Source: Polytrichum commune
Lineage: Eukaryota > Streptophyta > Polytrichopsida > Polytrichales > Polytrichaceae
Direction of reading: 5' to 3'
Length of the DNA stretch: 64,000 nucleotides
Assembly (NCBI GenBank): GCA_950295325.1
Contig: OX485803.1
Coordinates: forward strand, 11,038,001-11,102,000
Of the stretch, positions 11,801 through 23,484 are shown one piece after another (the stretch's first letter is position 1; each line of letters opens with the position of its first letter). Position numbers and translations under genes: made by a program. The notes beneath the pieces are model-generated. The model searched no databases. It was not told where the DNA came from and saw only the letters and a list, made by a program, of their open reading frames with translations.

Positions 11801-14800
11801 AATCCCTACAGACTATGCTCGGCCCCGAATGGACTTTTTAAAGACAAGAAGTTTGATATATTAACCAACATTGAAAATCGAAATCAATATGCATATGACC
11901 CTCCCCCCCCCCCCCGAACCTTATGACCTTAATGCCCTTGAACCCGAATTGACTTGAATTCTAACTTCAAACTGAAATCCCTAGATACTATGCTCGGCCC
12001 CGAATGGACTCTCTAAAGGCAAGAAGTTTGATATATCAGCCAAAATTGAATATCTAAAATCAATATGAATATCACCCCCCCCCTTAGCCTTATGACCTTA
12101 ATGCCCTTGAACCTGAATTGACTTGAATTCTAACTTCAAACTAAAATCCCTCCAGACTATGCTCGGCCCGAGTGGACTTTTTAAAGGCAAGAAGTTTGAT
12201 ATATCAGCCAAAATTGAAAATCGAAATCAATATGAATATGACCCCCCCCCCCCCGAACCTGATGACCTTAATACCCTTGAATTTGAATTGACTTGAATTC
12301 TAACTTCAAACTGAAATCCCCAGATACTATGCTCGGCCCCGAATGGACTCTCTAAAGGCAAGAAGTTTGATGTATCAACCAAAATTGAATATCTAAAATC
12401 AATATAAATATCACCCCCCCTAGCCTTATGACCTTAATGCCCTTGAACCTGAATTGACTTGAATTCTAACTTCAAACTGAAATCCCTACAGACTATGCTC
12501 GGCCCCGAATGGACTCTCTAAAGGCTGCAAGTTTGATATATACGCCAAAATTGAAAATCTAAAATCATTATGAATATGACCCCCCCCCCCTAACCTTATG
12601 ACCTTAATCACCTTGAACCTGAATTGACTTGAATTCTACCTTCAAACTGAAATCCCTAAAGACTATGCTCGGCCCCGAATGGACTCTCTAAAGGCAAGAA
12701 GTTTGATATATACGCCAAAATTGAAAATCTAAAATCATTATGAATATGACGCCCCCCCCCCCATAACGTTATGAACTTAATGCCCTTGAACCTGAATTGA
12801 CTTGAATTCTACCTTCAAACTGAAATCCCTAAAGACTATGCTCGGCCCCGAATGGACTCTCTAAAGGCAAGAAGTTTGATATATACGCCAAAATTGAAAA
12901 TCTAAAATCATTATGAATATCACCCCCCCCCCCACCTAGCCTTGTGACCTTAAAGCCCTTGAACCTGAATTGACTTGAATTCTAACTTCAAACTAAAATC
13001 CCTACAGACTATGCTCGGCCCCGAATGGACTTTTTAAAGACAAGAAGTTTGATATATCAGCCAAAATTGAAAATCTAACATCATTATGAATATGACCCCC
13101 CCCCCTCCCTAGCCTTATGACCTTAAAGCCCTTGAACCTGAATTAACTTGAATTCTAACTTCAAACTGAAATCCCCAGATACTATGCTCGGCCCCGAATG
13201 GACTCTCTAAAGGCAAGAAGTTTGATATATAAGCCAAAATTGAAAATCTAAAATCAATATGAATATCACCCCCCCCCCCTAGCCTTATGACCTTAAAGCC
13301 CTTGAACCTGAATTAACTTGAATTCTAACTTCAAACTGAAATCCCTAGATACTATGCTCGGCCCCGAATGGACTCTCTAAAGGCAAGAAGTTTGATATAT
13401 CAGCCAAAATTGAAAATCTAAAATCATTATGAATATCACCCCCCCCCCCCCACCTAGCCTTGTGACCTTAAAGCCCTTGAACCTGAATTGACTTGAATTC
13501 TAACTTCAAACTAAAATCCCTACAGACTATGCTCGGCCCCGAATGGACTTTTTAAAGACAAGAAGTTTGATATATCAGCCAAAATTGAAAATCTAACATC
13601 ATTATGAATATGACCCCCCCCTCCCCCGCCTTATGACCTTAAAGCCCTTGAACCTGAATTAACTTGAATTCTAACTTCAAACTGAAATCCCCAGATACTA
13701 TGCTCGGCCCCGAATGGACTCTCTAAAGGCAATAAGTTTGATGTATCAGCCAAAATTGAATATCTAAAATCAATATAAATATCACCCCCCTAGCCTTATG
13801 ACCTTAATGCCCTTGAACCTGAATTGACTTGAATTCTAACTTCAAACTGAAATCCCTACAGACTATGCTCGGCCCCGAGTGGACTTTTTAAAGGCAAGAA
13901 GTTTGATATATCAGCCAAAATTGAAAATCGAAATCAATATGCATATGACCCCCCCCCCGAACCTGATGACCTTAATGCCCTTGAACCTGAATTGACTTGA
14001 ATTCTAACTTCAAACTGAAATCCCCAGATACTATGCTCGGCCCCGAATGGACTCTCTAAAGGCTTCAAGTTTGATATATCAGCCAAAATTGAATATCTAA
14101 AATCAATATGAATATCACCCCCCCCCCTAGCCTTATGACCTTAAAGCCCTTGAACCTGAATTGACTTGAATTCTAACTTCAAACTGAAATCCCTAGATAC
14201 TATGCTCGGCCCCGAATGCACTCTCTAAAGGCAAGAAGTTTGATATATTAGCCAAAATTGAATATCTAAAATCAATATGAATATCACCCCCCCCCCCTAG
14301 CCTTATGACCTTAAAGCCGTTGAACCTGAATTGACTTAAATTCTAACTTCAAACTGAAATCTCTAGATACTATGCTCGGCCCCGAATGGACTCTCTAAAG
14401 GCAAGAAGTTTGATATATTAGGCAAAATTGAAATCTAAAATCATTATGAATATCACCCCCCCCCCCTAACGTTATGACCTTAATGCCCTTGAACCTGAAT
14501 TGACTTGAATTCTAACTTCAAATTGAAATCCTTACAGACTATGCTCGGCCCCGAGTGGACTTTTTAAAGGCAAGAAGTTTGATATATCAGCCAAAATTGA
14601 AAATCGAAATCAATATGCATATGACCCCCCCCCCCGAACTTGATGACCTTAATGCCCTTGAACCTGAATTGACTTGAATTCTAATTTCAAACTGAAACCT
14701 TCAGATACTATGCTCGGCTCCGAATGGACTCTCTAAAGGCTGCAAGTTTGATATATCAGCCCAAATTGAATATCTAAAGTCAATATGAATATCACCCCCC

Positions 14801-17800
14801 CCCCCTAGCCTTATGACCTTAAAGCCCTTGAACCTGAATTGATTTTAATTCTAACTTCAAACTAAAATCCCTACAGACTATGCTCGGCTCCGAATGGACT
14901 TTTTAAAGGCAAGAAGTTTAATATATCAGCCAAAATTGAAAATCTAAAATCATTATGAATATGACCCCCCCCCTCTAACATTATGGCCTTAATGCCTTTG
15001 AATCTGAATTGATTTGAATTCTAACGTCAAACTAAAATCCCTAGAGACTATGTTCGGCCCCGAATGGCCTCTCTAAAGGCAAGAAGTTTGATATATAAGC
15101 CAAAATTGAAAATCTAAAATCAATATGAATATCACCCCCCCCCCTCCGCCTAGCCTTATGACCTTAAAGCCCTTGAACCTGAATTAACTTGAATTCTAAC
15201 TTCAAACTGAAATCCCTAGATACTATGCTCGGCCCCGAATGGACTCTCTAAAGGCAAGAAGTTTGATATATCAGCCAAAATTGAAAATCTAAAATCATTA
15301 TGAATATCACCCCCCCCCCACCTAGCCTTATGACCTTAAAGCCCTTGAACCTGAATTGACTTGAATTCTAACTTCAAACTGAAATCCCTACAGACTATGC
15401 TCGGCCCCGAATGGACTTTTTAAAGACAAGAAGTTTGATATATTAGCCAACATTGAAAATCGAAATCAATATGCATATGACCCTCCCCCCCCCGAACCTT
15501 ATGACCTTAATGCCCTTGAACCTGAATTGACTTGAATTCTAACTTCAAACTGAAATCCCTAGATACTATGCTCGGCCCCGAATGGACTCTCTAAAGGCAA
15601 GAAGTTTGATATATCAGCCAAAATTGAATATCTAAAATCAATATGAATATCACCCCCCCCCCCCCTTAGCCTTATGACCTTAATGCCCTTGAACCTGAAT
15701 TGACTTGAATTCTAACTTCAAACTAAAATCCCTCCAGACTATGCTCGGCCCCGAGTGGACATTTTAAAGGCAAGAAGTTTGATATATCAGCCAAAATTGA
15801 AAATCGAAATCAATATGAATATGACCCCCCCCCCCCGAACCTGACGACCTTAATACCCTTGAATTTGAATTGACTTGAATTCTAACTTCAAACTGAAATC
15901 CCCAGATACTATGCTCGGCCCCGAATGGACTCTCTAAAGGGTGCAAGTTTGATATATCAGCCAAAATTGAATATCTAAAATCAATATGAATATCACCCCC
16001 CCGCCCCCTAGCCTTATGACCTTAAAGCCCTTGAACCTGAATTGACTTGAATTCTAACTTCAAACTGAAATCCCTAGATACTATGCTCGGCCCCGAATGG
16101 ACTCTCTAAAGGCAAGAAGTTTGATATATACGCCAAAATTGAAAATCTAAAATCATTATGAACATCACCCCCCCCCCTAACGTTATGACCTTAATTCCTT
16201 TGAACCTGAATTGACTTGAATTCTAACTTCAAACTGAAATCCCTACAGACTATGCTCGGCCCCGAATGGACTTTTTAAAGACAAGAAGTTTGATATATCA
16301 GCCAAAATTGAAAATCGGAATCAATATGCATATGACCCTCCCCCCCCCCCCCCGAACCTTATGACCTTAATGCCCTTGAACCTGAATTGACTTGAATTCT
16401 AACTTCAAATTGAAATCCCTAGATACTATGCTCGGCCCCGAATGGACTCTCTAAAGGCAAGAAGTTTGATGTATCAGCCAAAATTGAATATCTAAAATCA
16501 ATATAAATATCACCCCCCCTAGCCTTATGACCTTAATGCCCTTGAACCTGAATTGACTTGAATTCTAACTTCAAACTGAAATCCCTACAGACTATGCTCG
16601 GCCCCGAGTGGACTTTTTAAAGGCAAGAAGTTTGATATATCAGCCAAAATTGAAAATCGAAATCAATATGCATATGACCCCCCCCCCCCCCGAACCTGAT
16701 GACCTTAATGCCCTTGAACCTGAATTGACTTGAATTCTAACTTCAAACTGAAATCCCCAGATACTATGCTCGGCCCCGAATGGACTCTCTAAAGGCTTCA
16801 AGTTTGATATATCAGCCAAAATTGAAAATCTAAAATCATTATGAATATGACCCCCCCCCCCCCGTAACGTTATGACCTTAATGCCCTTGAACCTGAATTG
16901 ACTTGAATTCTAACTTCAAACTGAAATCCCTACAGACTATGCTCGGCCCCAAATGGACTTTTTAAAGACAAGAAGTTTGATATATCAGCCCAAATTGAAA
17001 AACGAAATCAATATGCATATGACCCCCCCCCCCCCGAACCTTATGACATTAATGCCCTTGAACCTGAATTGACTTGAATTCTAACTTCAAACTGAAATCC
17101 CTAGATACTATGCTCGGCCCCGAATGGACTCTCTAAACGCAAGAAGTTTGATATATAAGCCAAAATTGAAAATCTAAAATCAATATGAATATCACCCCCC
17201 CCCCCCTAGACTTATGACCTTAATGCCCTTGAACCTGAATTGACTTGAATTCTAACTTCAAACTGAAATCCCTCCATACTATGCTCGGCCCCGAGTGGAC
17301 TTTTTAAAGGCAAGAAGTTTGATATATCAGCCAAAATTGAAAATCGAAATCAATATGCATATTACCCCCCCCCCGAACCTGATGACCTTAATGCCCTTGA
17401 ACCTGAATTGACTTCAATTCTAACTTCAAACTGAAATCCCCAGATACTATGCTCGGCCCCGAATGGACTCTCTAAAGGCTGCAAGTTTGATATATCAGCC
17501 AAAATTGAATATCTAAAATCAATATGAATATCACCCCCCCCCTAGCCTTATGACCTTAAAGCCCTTGAACCTGAATTGACTTGAATTCTAACTTCAAACT
17601 GAAATCCCTACAGACTATGCTCGGCCCCGAATGGACTTTTAAAGGCAAGAAGTTTGATATATCAGCCAAAATTGAAAATCGAAATCAATATGCATATGAT
17701 CCCCCCCCCCTAACCTTATGACCTTAAAGCCCTTGAACCTGAATTGACTTGAATTCTAACTTCAAATTGAAATCCCTACATACTATGCTCGGCCCCGAAT

Positions 17801-19397
17801 GGAGTCTCTAAAGGCAAGAAGTTTGATATATAAGCCAAAATTGAAAATCTAAAATCATTATGAATATCACCCCCCCTAGCCTTATGACCTTAATGCCCTT
17901 GAACCTCAATTGACTTGAATTCTAACTTCAAACTGAAATCCCTACATACTATGCTCGGCCCCGAATGGACTTTTTAAAGGCAAGAAGTTTGATATATCAG
18001 CCAAAATTGAAAATCGAAATCAATATGCATATGACCCCCCCCCCCCCGAACCTTATGACCTTAATGCCCTTGAACCTGAATTGACTTGAATTCTAACTTC
18101 AAACTGAAATCCCCAGATACTATGCTCGGCCCCGAATGGACTCTCTAAAGGCAAGAAGTTTGATATATAAGCCAAAATTGAAAATCTAAAATCAATATGA
18201 ATATCACCCCCCCCCCAGGCTTATGACCTTAAAGCCCTTGAACCTGAATTAACTTGAATTCTAACTTCAAACTGAAATCCCTAGATACTATGCTCGGCCC
18301 CGAATGGACTCTCTAAAGGCAAGAAGTTTGATATATAAGCCAAAATTGAAAATCTAAAATCAATATGAATATCACCCCCCCCTAGCCTTATGACCTTAAA
18401 GCCCTTGAACCTGAATTAACTTGAATTCTAACTTCAAACTGAAATCCCTAGATACTATGCTCGGCCCCGAATGGACTTTTTAAAGGCAAGAAGTTTGATA
18501 TATCAGCCAAAATTGAAAATCTAAAATCATTATGAATATGACCCCCCCCCCCCATAATGTTATGACCTTAATGCCCTTGAACCTGAATTGACTTGAATTC
18601 TAACTTGAAACTGAAATCCCTAGATACTATGCTCGGCCCCGAATGGACTCTCTAAAGGCAAGAAGTTTGATATATCAGCCAAAATTGAAAATCTAAAATC
18701 ATTACGAATATGACCCCCCCCCCCCCCATAACGTTATGACCTTAATGCCCTTGAACATGAATTGACTTGAATTCTACCTTCAAACTGAAATCCCTAGATA
18801 CTATGCTCGGCCCCGAATGGACTCTCTAAAGGCAAGAAGTTTGATATATACGCCAAAATTGAAAATCTAAAATCATTATGAATATGACCCACTAACCCTA
18901 TGACCTTGAAACCCTTGAATCTGAATTGACTTGAATTCTACCTTCAAACTTAAATCCCTACAGACTAAACTCGGCCCCGAATGCACTCTCTAAAGGTTGC
19001 AAGTTTGATATATAAGCCAAAATTGAAAATCTAAAATCAATATGAATATGACCCACTAACCCTATGACCTTGAAACCCTTGAATCTGAATTGACTTGAAT
19101 TCTACCTTCAAACTGAAATCCCTACAGACTAAGCTCGGCCCCGAATGGACTCACTAAAGGCTGGAAAGTTGATATATCGGCCAAAATTGAACTTCAAAAT
19201 CAATATGCATATGACCCCGTTAACCCTATGACCTTGAAACCCTTGAATCTGAATTGACTTGAATTCTACCTTCAAACTAAAATCCCTACAGACTAAGCTC
19301 GGCCCCGAATGGACCGTCTCAAGGCTGGAAGTTTGATATATCAGCCAAAATTGAAAATCGAAATCAATATGCATATGACCCCCCCCCCCCCCCGAAC
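5833..19397 (+). repeat. Satellite array, ~171-bp monomer, about 79 copies, each with a C-tract
   Basis: A head-to-tail array of one monomer. Measured start-to-start spacings of the GACTCTCTAAAGG segment are 168, 171, 175, 171 and 174 bp in the first copies, so about 171.5 bp on average and roughly 79 copies over 13.6 kb. Each monomer has an AT-rich half (TTTGATATATCAGCCAAAAT), a pure C run of about 6-17 bases whose length explains most period variation, then CCTTATGACCTTAATGCCC, TTGACTTGAATTC and GCTCGGCCCCGAATGG. Nearly every unit has an EcoRI site. The last three or so copies (18890-19390) are the most divergent and partly lack the C-tract, as expected at an array edge. No gene lies inside. 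The open frames near 10297-10497 and 15764-15964 (minus) are monomer read-through. Confidence 0.97.
9471..13075 (+). repeat. Higher-order block within the satellite (~1.89-kb unit, 11 monomers)
   Basis: Private variants recur at fixed spacing: CTAACATCAT at 9471 and 11363 (1,892 bp), the altered C-tract GACGCCCC at 10865 and 12751 (1,886 bp), and CCGAGTGGAC at about 10286 and 12170. The spacing equals 11 monomers. The second unit lacks one monomer near its end (10865 to 11363 is 498 bp, 12751 to 13075 is 324 bp). This is a recent local duplication, not the gradual similarity of neighbouring monomers. Confidence 0.85.
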
Positions 19398-20126
19398 ACA
19401 TTTGGGAGGCAAGTCACCATTTCCAATTGAGAGTGAACAGAATCCGCACACCCGGCCATTATCCCGCCCTCAGCCTCCTCTGCGTCTCCATTTATTCCGT
19501 GACTAAACAACTTCTATGGGAAGAAGATAGAAGAAGAGGAAGGCGCCTTGAATCCTCGTTTTCCTAGTCTCGGACCCTAAACCCTAAAAACCACATTAAA
19601 GAAAGACTGCAGATTATGGGTTTGGCTTTCGGTTTAGGGCTTCACATATTACCTCTTCTCTGAATTGATTCTCGCCATTGTCCATGCTGCCTTCGCAAAG
19701 ATCAACAACATCGGCATCGCCGTCGAATTCTCCAAGGCTCTGTTAAGTATATTTTGCATTTCCTCATTAGCTATGAACTTGCCCTTAGAAACTGCAAGCA
19801 TTGAAAATTAACTTTACGCTAAACCCTTACAGTAGAAATCACCATTTTTACACAATATTCACAAACCTGCTGCTCACTGTGAACTGATGTTGAGGCACTC
19901 AAGGCTCCCCCAGGTTGAAGTTGTGTCTGTGTCATTCCTTGTTCCTGATGCCCAATCCAATTCCTATTTACATTCCATCACCCAACATATAAAAAATAAC
20001 ATAATTGAAAGCTAATGGGTCTCGACTGTTCTAATTCTCCGTGAGAGTGGTTCACATTTCGTTTTTAAAGAAAACAATATCATGAGGATTTTAGATATAC
20101 AACACCTCACTGCCCCCTTTGTCATC

Positions 20127-20384
20127 TTAGTTGTCTTCCTCCGTTACTGGAAATAAAACGATGGGAGCAACCTCTGCCTTTTCAAATGACTCAACATTTC
20201 GTTTTGAAGGACTGTGAGTAGCCTTTGTTGAATTATCCCCTTTTCTTCCCATGGTTGACCTCAATTTGTACGGGGTCACTACCTTATCTCTAGTAGCGAA
20301 CCTCTCATTTCTCTCAATGCGCCTCTGTTTTTGAATAGTCTTCCTCTCTTCTCGATCTGCTCTCGCTCTCGACCGAGTGTTCAT
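20127..20384 (-). CDS. Small basic ORF, 85 codons, unknown
   Basis: An uninterrupted reading frame rich in Arg, Lys and Glu, beginning MNTRSRARADREERK, with a charged helical look in its first half and a Ser/Thr/Lys-rich middle. It could be the N-terminal piece of a retroelement protein or a chance frame. No splice sites or neighbours support a larger product, and no family is recognised. Confidence 0.2.
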   Translation of the reverse strand: MNTRSRARADREERKTIQKQRRIERNERFATRDKVVTPYKLRSTMGRKGDNSTKATHSPSKRNVESFEKAEVAPIVLFPVTEEDN

Positions 20385-20695
20385 CTCTAACCATACTCAA
20401 GCATCTATGGGCCATCATTATGTTCCTATTATCTTGGATTTAGATAATTAACCTGCAGTTTCTTTATTTATTTCTCGTTTTATCCACACTGCATTAAAAC
20501 ACTACAAAAGGCGCCGCTATTGTCTATCTACCTAATCGGTGTCAGCTATATTGTTGTGATTAAGGGATGACTACTATTGTAGTACATCCTATTCATACAT
20601 GACACATGTTGTCTAGAATTTACATAAATAACTATTGACTATTAATTGATCTATCAGGTCATCATATATTCGGGCATTGATGTCCACCCTAGGTG

Positions 20696-20702
20696 TATAT
20701 AA
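20696..20702 (+). promoter_or_regulatory. TATA-box-like element
   Basis: TATATAA lies 54 bases before the ATG at 20756, a spacing that would place transcription start about 25-30 bases downstream and leave a short leader. It is a positional inference; such strings are common in AT-rich DNA. Confidence 0.35.
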
Positions 20703-20755
20703 TACCCGATTACTTGCACCCATTCCTTCATCTCATCTCATGATATTCTTCTCCA

Positions 20756-21193
20756 ATGGGTACTGACTCAAGTCTCCCGAGCCTTGCTCCTTTACGTGCT
20801 CCTAGTTCATCACAAATCCACACCACGTCGTCTTTCTCCGGTTTTGCATACGTCGACAACATGAAGAGTCTAAACCCACCTGACTGCTCAGTTACTCCAG
20901 CGGTCGCAGTTCAGAGTCCACATCCCCGGATTCCATCTTTGCAGACGGATGTTGCAACGTTGATAGAGAACAAGTCTACTTTACAGACTCATGCCTATTC
21001 TAGAGTAAGAGTTATTAAACCGGGCACTTACTCTAGATCTCTATTAGGGAGTGCCCCACGTCCCCAAGGTCAGGGACTCGGATGCGCAGGATGCGGAGGA
21101 TGCACTGCAGTTCATAGTTTAGGGATTGACCATTGTCATAAACATGAGTGTGACAAAAATGACAAAGGGCCCCATAAGCGTATTCGTCGTTAA
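20756..21193 (+). CDS. Hypothetical 145-residue protein, Ser/Pro-rich with Cys/His-rich tail
   Basis: An open frame of 145 codons. The first third is Ser/Pro/Thr-rich and apparently disordered. The C-terminal 40 residues are Gly-, Cys- and His-rich (GCAGCGGC, then HCHKHEC) and end in a basic KRIRR tail, which could bind a metal and enter the nucleus. A TATA-like element lies just upstream. The stop is 91 bases before the Mutator transposase frame, so it may be the 5' part of that element, an accessory ORF of it, or an unrelated host gene. I do not recognise the family. Confidence 0.4.
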   Translation: MGTDSSLPSLAPLRAPSSSQIHTTSSFSGFAYVDNMKSLNPPDCSVTPAVAVQSPHPRIPSLQTDVATLIENKSTLQTHAYSRVRVIKPGTYSRSLLGSAPRPQGQGLGCAGCGGCTAVHSLGIDHCHKHECDKNDKGPHKRIRR

Positions 21194-21284
21194 TCTCAAT
21201 TGTTTAGGATTTATTATTGTATGCCTATTATCATGCTCTCCACATTTTTCGTGGCGGTCGTCATTCTTATGACCTTATTTCAAG

Positions 21285-23484
21285 ATGTCTGAAGTTGGGC
21301 CGGGGAGCGGCGTCGACCTCGTCAAACGAATGCAGCCCGGTGGTGACCTGGAGAACTCGTGGATAATGTTTGACCATGTCAAACGGGTCAGGTCGTGGAC
21401 CACAATGGCTTGCAATGTGTACGATTCCACATATTGCCGTGTCATGACCATCGCAATATGCGACATGTAGTCTGAAGATGTTGCTGCCCAGTTAGTCGTG
21501 TGGAAGAACTTGAACGCTCTCATGGCTCAACATGGAGTGCACAAAGTAAATTTTAAGGGTTTCATGGCCGACAGTGCCCAAGCCAACTGGAATGCTGTTC
21601 GAATCATATACGGAAGTGGAGATGCGTCTGAGAAGATGGTGGACAGAGAGAGGACTTGTCTTTTCCATTGGACGCAGTCCTTGGGGAAACATACCAAGGC
21701 CGATATCCGTCAAGACCTGCAATATCAGCATCGAATACTATGCCAGCAATACAAGAATGCGAAATCGATGGCGGAGGCAGAGACAAAGTTTCTGGCAATT
21801 CGGGCATGGTGGATGTCATCCGGTGCAACAACTGAACAAGCTCTACCTCGACTGGAGCTCTGGCTGGCCTTCTGGCATTTCCGTTACCGCCAATGGGGTG
21901 GATTTAGGGAGTTGGTAAGTCTCTACTTGCCAAATCCTTTCCTATATATTTCACTCTTTATAGTTCAACTACATTGATATCCCCTAAAACCTAAATCGAA
22001 CTCTATGGGCATTGCAAGATCTAAGTGAAGCTGAACTAGCGGAAATGCCATCCTGTAACCTTGCTGAATCTATCCATAACAAGTGGAAGCAGCAATCCGG
22101 CGATCGAGGCAACGACCTTTATGTGGCAACAGTCGATGATTTCGTGCGTGCTTTCATGCAGTGCTCAACATATTCCCAATTCCTGAAGGGAGACAACCCT
22201 GGAACTGGACCCTCGAAGGAGGAATTGAAGCTGAGGCGTGCTCAGAGGTCTGCCGCAAAAACAGGAATATCGAAACCGCTGCATGAGGCCATCTTGAAGA
22301 TGCCTGGCGGTGATGAGTGGTGCACCAGGACTCCCCACCTTGAAGGGGAAGAGGTATTTGTTTCTATGAAGCGTAAACCAGACACTGCTTTCGGTGACGA
22401 ACATGAATCTCACAGGCCAGACAAAATCAGTATATCCCGACCTCGCGTCCAAACCAGATCTGCCCGACTTGACGATTCTCCACCTCCTGTGACAATTCAA
22501 GATTCTCCCACAACTCCACATTCTCCCACAAACGCATATGAAGAGCAGCCGCAACTTCCAACACACGTAGCTCCGCAGCATGTGGATCGACACCATGTCA
22601 CCGCGATTGAGGAGACATTATGCAACCCTGCCCAGTGGCACATCGCACGGCTGCCTAAGACATCTGCGAAGGCTTGCTTTGCTCTACAAGCAATCACCAA
22701 GAAGAAGTGCGTCGCTCGGATTGTACAAGACGGGAAGAGCACAGCTGCACCTACCTACTCAGGCCTCATGGATAACTTTCGGAAGAAGAGATTGGACCCT
22801 CAAGACTTCTTTTTCTGCAATGACGACATTGAGAGATGCGTTAAGGGGACAAAAAGAAGATGGGTGGTCTCAGTCCCGAACGTTCCGGAGGTATGGCCGG
22901 TTAAGTTGGGGACCAACTTAACCTGCAAAGAGATCCTCTCCTTAGGAAACGCATGATTTAGACTGCCCCAGCGGAGGGAAATGACACCTTCCAGAATTTT
23001 TCAAGACCACCCGTTACCTTTGGACTTAGCAAGCTACACGACACCTGCATATCCGGATGAGTTTCCCACCCGGCATTCAGGGAAGTTGATTAGGCGCAAC
23101 AAGAAGGCCCCGTCAACAAAACACGCCAATAATTGTGCATCAGTCCTATCACTGAAAGCCAAAGTGCACAAATTGTGCATGCTTCCAGCCCCTGCCTTAG
23201 GATGCATAGTCTCGTTGGATTCCGGCACGCCCCCAAAGGTTCAGCAATACTACTTGACGATTTTGCAGCTGCCAGCATGCACTTGTCCTAACTTCAAGGA
23301 GATGGCAACTAAGGCAATTGGAAAACGGGGTCAATGGACCAACTGTAAGCATTTGTACTATTTGTTTATTGTACTGTGTGGTTTGGACTCAGATTCAGAC
23401 ACGTTCATTCATGCAGCTAGTTTTAGCTTCAACGAAGTGAAGCGAGTTTTGCAGGCTGGTTTATTGAAGTACCTTGACTCTTAG
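21285..23484 (+). pseudogene. Mutator-like (MULE) transposase with SWIM zinc finger, three nonsense codons
   Basis: One reading frame covers the locus. It includes the catalytic-looking D in YDSTYC (near 21425), D in FMADSAQANW (near 21565) and E in CNLAESIHNKW (near 22060), the order expected for a MULE DDE domain. A SWIM finger follows (ACTCPNF...NCKH, near 23275-23350). Three in-frame stops interrupt it: TAG at 21468-21470, TAA at 21985-21987 and TGA at 22954-22956. A GTAAGT donor at 21915 and a TATAG acceptor ending at 21963 keep phase, but the intron would be only 49 bases. Reading resumes at 21964 as FNYIDIP-stop-NLNRTLWALQDLSEAEL. The Pro/Ser-rich stretch near 22480-22560 is a linker. 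The N-terminal DNA-binding part was not identified. The element is probably recently inactivated, because everything between the stops is intact. Confidence 0.8.

Larger units (their letters stand above)
19398..20755. other. Region between satellite and transposase locus; leader-like, no firm gene
   Basis: After the array the base composition changes to mixed GC. A CCCTAAACCCTAAA stretch at 19574-19587 resembles a telo-box, a motif common in plant 5' regions, and the flanking AG-rich and CT-rich text looks like a 5' leader. An open stretch near 19665-19800 encodes IVHAAFAKINNIGIAVEFSK, which I cannot assign. The rest is AT-rich. A TATA element for the next ORF lies at 20696-20702. Confidence 0.4.

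Noticed and set aside
19574-19590. CCCTAAACCCTAAA as an interstitial telomere
   Set aside because: Only two units. A telo-box-like promoter element or chance is more likely; the same holds for the CCCTAA words near 51665-51690.
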